From: Panaeolus papilionaceus | Taxonomy: Eukaryota; Basidiomycota; Agaricomycetes; Agaricales | Assembly (NCBI GenBank): GCA_015501605.1 | Contig: JADNRZ010000016.1 | Location: 186,001-250,000 of the forward strand | Direction: 5' to 3' | Length of the DNA: 64,000 bases | Shown: piece by piece, positions 60,883 through 64,000 of the stretch | Layout of the letters: each line of letters opens with the position of its first letter | Position numbering within the stretch: the first letter of the stretch is position 1 | Notes under the pieces: generated by a model | Database searches by the model: none | Told to the model about the DNA's origin: nothing | The model's input: only the letters and a program-made list of their open reading frames with translations | Made by a program: the position numbers and the translations under genes

Positions 60883-62333
60883 ATGAGCTCAGCACACGCT
60901 CTCGCGTTGCTAGAGGGCGCGAAACGGCTCTTCAACGAAGGTAATTTGGCGAACCTGCTTAGAATTGCACCAAAACTTGCAAAAATTCTATTTGTCCTCC
61001 TTTTCTTGGTTAATATTCGGTCGTGGCCTTTGGTTTGGCATTGTGAGTTGTAATCGTTTGGAAAGCTGCTGGATGATGTTTGACGCGTATTTGATGTCAC
61101 ATCATTAATCTAGTCCGCGTCTTCAGACCAGTATTCTCGCTTAGGATTCAACGTCGTTGGATGCGTATTTGTGCTCTGTTCAAGTCTCCGGCAGCTCGTG
61201 TTAGGATCGAGGATAAATGGTTGGAATCTATTGCGCCAATTGGGGAGAACCCGATGCAGATGATGGTTTCGTTCAAGTCATGGGCAAGTGAGTGGAGATT
61301 AATAAAGACGCGTCAGTCGGCTACGGGTGCTGACGGTCATCCATTTGCTTTGCGTAGGTTTGGATGATAGTGATTTTAACGGTCATTTGAGCAATTCAAG
61401 TTATGCAAAGGTGAGATATGGATATGGCAAAATGTCTGGGACTGTATTAATCCTGTGTAGATTCTGGACAGCGCACGCTTTAAGGCTGCTCTAAAGATGT
61501 TCCCATATTTCTTCGCTGCTGGCGGATGGATGCCTTTGGCTGGTATGTGCTCATCTAAATATTTTATTAGATATGCTCAACTGTTTAGCTACACACTACC
61601 ACTTCGTTCGCGAAATCCCGATCCTGAAGTCCTATGAAATTAGGACAAGTGTTGTTGCCTGGGATCAGAAATGGGTAGGATCTTTCAACACTTGCTGCAT
61701 TTCTAGGCGTTAACTGACGCACCGAACGGTATACAGATATACATTGTCTCTCGCTTCGTCAGGAAACCGGATGGAAAGAAGAAACCAGTCAAGCAAGTCA
61801 CCTCACCACCAAGTGATGGTGAACCCACCCCACAGATTATGGCTCTTCGCATTCCAGCTACAGAGGATCCTTCTACCAGCGGCACACCCAACCCAGCGGC
61901 TACTCCCATCAATGCAGCAGGACTCCAAGATACTGCACAGGCGCTCAAGGCAGTTTCAGCAGGTTTGAAGCACGAAGAAGCAGACGGCTCTGTTCTGCAC
62001 ACAGTCGCTGTTGCTCGTTTATGCTTCAAGGTTGGACGAATCACTGTCCCCCCTGCTGTTGTCCTTGGATCCAATGGCTTTACTGGTGAATCGGGCTTCT
62101 CGATGGACTCTCCTCACCCTGAATGGGCACTTCAAAAGAAAATTGCTTCAAGGCCACATGGAGGAAGCTTGAAGGGATTGAAGAAGTATATGACCGGGGG
62201 ATGGCGAGACGTTCCTGAGAAGGAGAGGTGGTGGGAGCAGGTCCTTGGACCTGAGATTGAGGAACAGAGATTGAAGAATTTGGCCCTTGTTGAGGGCTTG
62301 TCGTTGGGCTTGGAGAATGCCAGGAATATTTAA
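60883..62333 (+). CDS. THEM6-like hotdog-fold protein (thioesterase-like)
   Basis: Membrane-anchored member of the THEM6/acyl-thioesterase-like family. Start ATG at 60883 (MSSAHALALLEGAKRLF); a hydrophobic helix ILFVLLFLVNIRSWPL follows. Then come basic FRPVFSLRIQRRW and the hotdog signature LDDSDFNGHLSNSSYAK (D-x-D-x3-H-x2-N) split between short exons. Next are ARFKAALKMFPYFFAAGGW, HFVREIPILKSYEIRTSVV and IYIVSRFVRKPDGKKK. A Pro/Thr-rich insert and the C-terminal HTVAVARLCFKVGRITVPP complete the fold. The tail runs to a stop at 62331-62333. About six exons, and the frame is kept. Thioesterase activity is not proven for THEM6, so only the fold is claimed. Confidence 0.85.
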
Positions 62334-63701
62334 GACGAAGGTGAAGAGAATGTTGGTTGGACTTGATCTTAGAGTTGTATGAAATACTTACCAGATGCTA
62401 CACGGTACTATTAGTATAATTTATTTAAATACTTAGATCGGATTAAGACGTGATAATACGCTCTGATTAATGCATACTATTTAATTCATGCAATCCGCTT
62501 GTCTTCCACACGCGCTAATTGTACGTATCACGATAGGGAGCTCGCGATTGTGCCATTGGTAATCAGTTTACCTCGGCACAGCCCGAATATTTGAATCTCC
62601 GATTAAAGTTCGGCTCTGTTCTGTATAATTCAAGTGTTGCGTCTCATATTCACTAATTCAGGAAGAACGCGGATCTTTCATGCACAGGTAACCGACGCGG
62701 TAACTTGTGCGTCCTGAACGGCCAAAAGAAGTGCTCTGATTCTCTGGACACCGTTGAGAGGTCCAAAAATCTAACTAATCTCGGTCAACATTTGTTCATG
62801 TTGCTTCTGCCACCTTCTTGTAGTGTTCTGCTGGGAAACATAGTTTTCTCAGATAAATTTATCATGTTGCTCAATCACGGCTACTCCCCTTGATTCATGG
62901 TATTTCCAACCTTCTCGACGCTTACTATATCCGCAAAACACCTGGGTTCTGCTGAACTTCGCTTTTTCTCACTTTGTGTTGCTTATCATCGAATCCCCAG
63001 AGCTGTACTATTGACAGTTCCTAATGGTTTATTTTTATGTGTTATCGGTGAGCTAGGAGACACTTGCTGCGGTGTTCAATTAAGGCTTATCTTTGACATT
63101 CAGTTTGTCTGTACTGCTCTGGTGTACCATCACAGGTCGTGGAACAATCCATACTGGAGTAGAGCTGCAACACATGCACAATCCTCCAGACTCTACCTCT
63201 ATTTCTTGGCAGTCGCCCAGAAACGATGAGCCAAGTAGTACGTCTGCGAGGAAGCTGCCTTGTGAGATATCGAGAAGCACTGACCAATTCATGGCTTCGC
63301 GATGGCTCCTGCTGGTTTTATGGAAGTACATGTGCAACATTTGCATAAAGATAGTGCACATAGTTGTCTCTTTCGCATAATTCTCCTGGTTAACCGTGAG
63401 TTGCGAAGGTCAAATGTGGTGTAAGTGGCCAAGACTGGACTTTAAACGGGTTTTCATTAGATTCCACAGAGCCACTACTGTCATACACCATGTGGGTGTA
63501 TACATTTCGTGCGCGCAAACGGTTGGGACCAATACTCATCCCACAGGGCATTTATAGGTTTTCAATTCTCAAACACATTTCCTTTAGAAGGTTAGAGCAA
63601 AAGTCGGAAATACATAAATGACCATGATGCTGCTCGGACCCACCCCAACTTCCCCAGTTCGAACCTCGTTGCTGCATTTATTCCCTTCTCGTTGACGAGC
63701 C
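62334..63701. other. Spacer upstream of the OPT transporter
   Basis: No gene is supported; frames at 62705-63380 on both strands lack domains. It is presumably the transporter promoter and the 3' flank of the THEM6-like gene. Confidence 0.45.
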
Positions 63702-64000
63702 ATGTCCGAGAAAGCTGGAAATCCAACGGAAGTACAGAGTGACGCCGAGAGGCGGTCTTCCTACTCTAACGAAAAGTTGGAGAAGGACTCAAGGGAGGTT
63801 GCAGAGTCGATTCAGGGAGAAGTGTACGACGACGTTCGTATCATTGACCTGGACGAGAATGGCAAAGAGCGACCTATTGGTGAGCCTCTCTTTTTTTCTG
63901 TATCTTGTTCTGTCGTGTATGTTTCCATTGGGTCTCGCTGAGCATTTTCCCCAGTCACCGACTTGGACGTCGCCACCCGTCTCATTTCGCTAGAGGACGA
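63702..64000 (+). CDS. Oligopeptide transporter (OPT family), N-terminal fragment cut by the window edge
   Basis: Exon 1 63702-63879 and exon 2 from 63955 join in phase (GAGCGACCTATTG/TCACC). The N-terminus is hydrophilic and charged (MSEKAGNPTEVQSDAERR), followed by DDVRIIDLDENGKERPI and TDLDVATRLISLEDD. That last block is the conserved start of mushroom OPT transporters, just before the first membrane helix. OPT proteins import small peptides with protons across the plasma membrane. Everything after residue about 75 lies outside the window, so the assignment rests on the N-terminal block alone. Confidence 0.7.

Overview
The window is nuclear DNA of a basidiomycete fungus, almost certainly an Agaricomycete (mushroom lineage). 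The evidence is genes broken by many introns of about 45-70 nt, a CYP63-like P450, a WOPR (Gti1/Pac2) regulator, an HsbA-like secreted protein, an oligopeptide transporter and the mushroom-type TKL kinases with HGD in place of HRD. I recognised no tRNA, rRNA or CRISPR array.

Layout. 1-11.4 kb is a patchwork of partial duplications. It holds two broken copies of the TFIIIC TPR subunit (tau131/Sfc4 type), two apparently intact P-loop GTPase genes with the same exon plan, and three copies of a short module. 12-14.6 kb is a CYP63-like P450 and 14.9-15.8 kb a four-helix membrane protein. 17.1-29.6 kb holds two tandem paralogous kinases (K1, K2), each with an MLKL-like N-terminal bundle, a TKL kinase domain and a C-terminal module I cannot name. 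A 1.36-kb transposon-like element sits in the N-terminal coding part of K1. 32.4-33.2 kb is a second four-helix membrane protein. 35.2-36.3 kb is a small cysteine-rich secreted protein with a broken tandem copy. 36.6-45.5 kb is a cluster of three long, low-complexity genes sharing short motifs. Next come Dml1/misato (46-48 kb), the WOPR factor (49-50.1 kb), an HsbA-like protein (52.3-53.1 kb), a third MLKL-like kinase K3 (53.4-58.1 kb), a THEM6-like hotdog protein (60.9-62.3 kb) and the start of an OPT transporter cut by the window edge.

Taken together, the window mixes housekeeping genes (Dml1, THEM6-like, OPT) with fast-evolving accessory families. The most interesting group is the K1/K2/K3 family. 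MLKL-type helical bundles execute membrane-directed cell death in animals and have relatives in fungi and plants, so these genes are candidates for a fungal self-recognition or immune kinase system. That role is inferred from domain layout only. Exon boundaries were read by eye from splice signals and paralog comparison.
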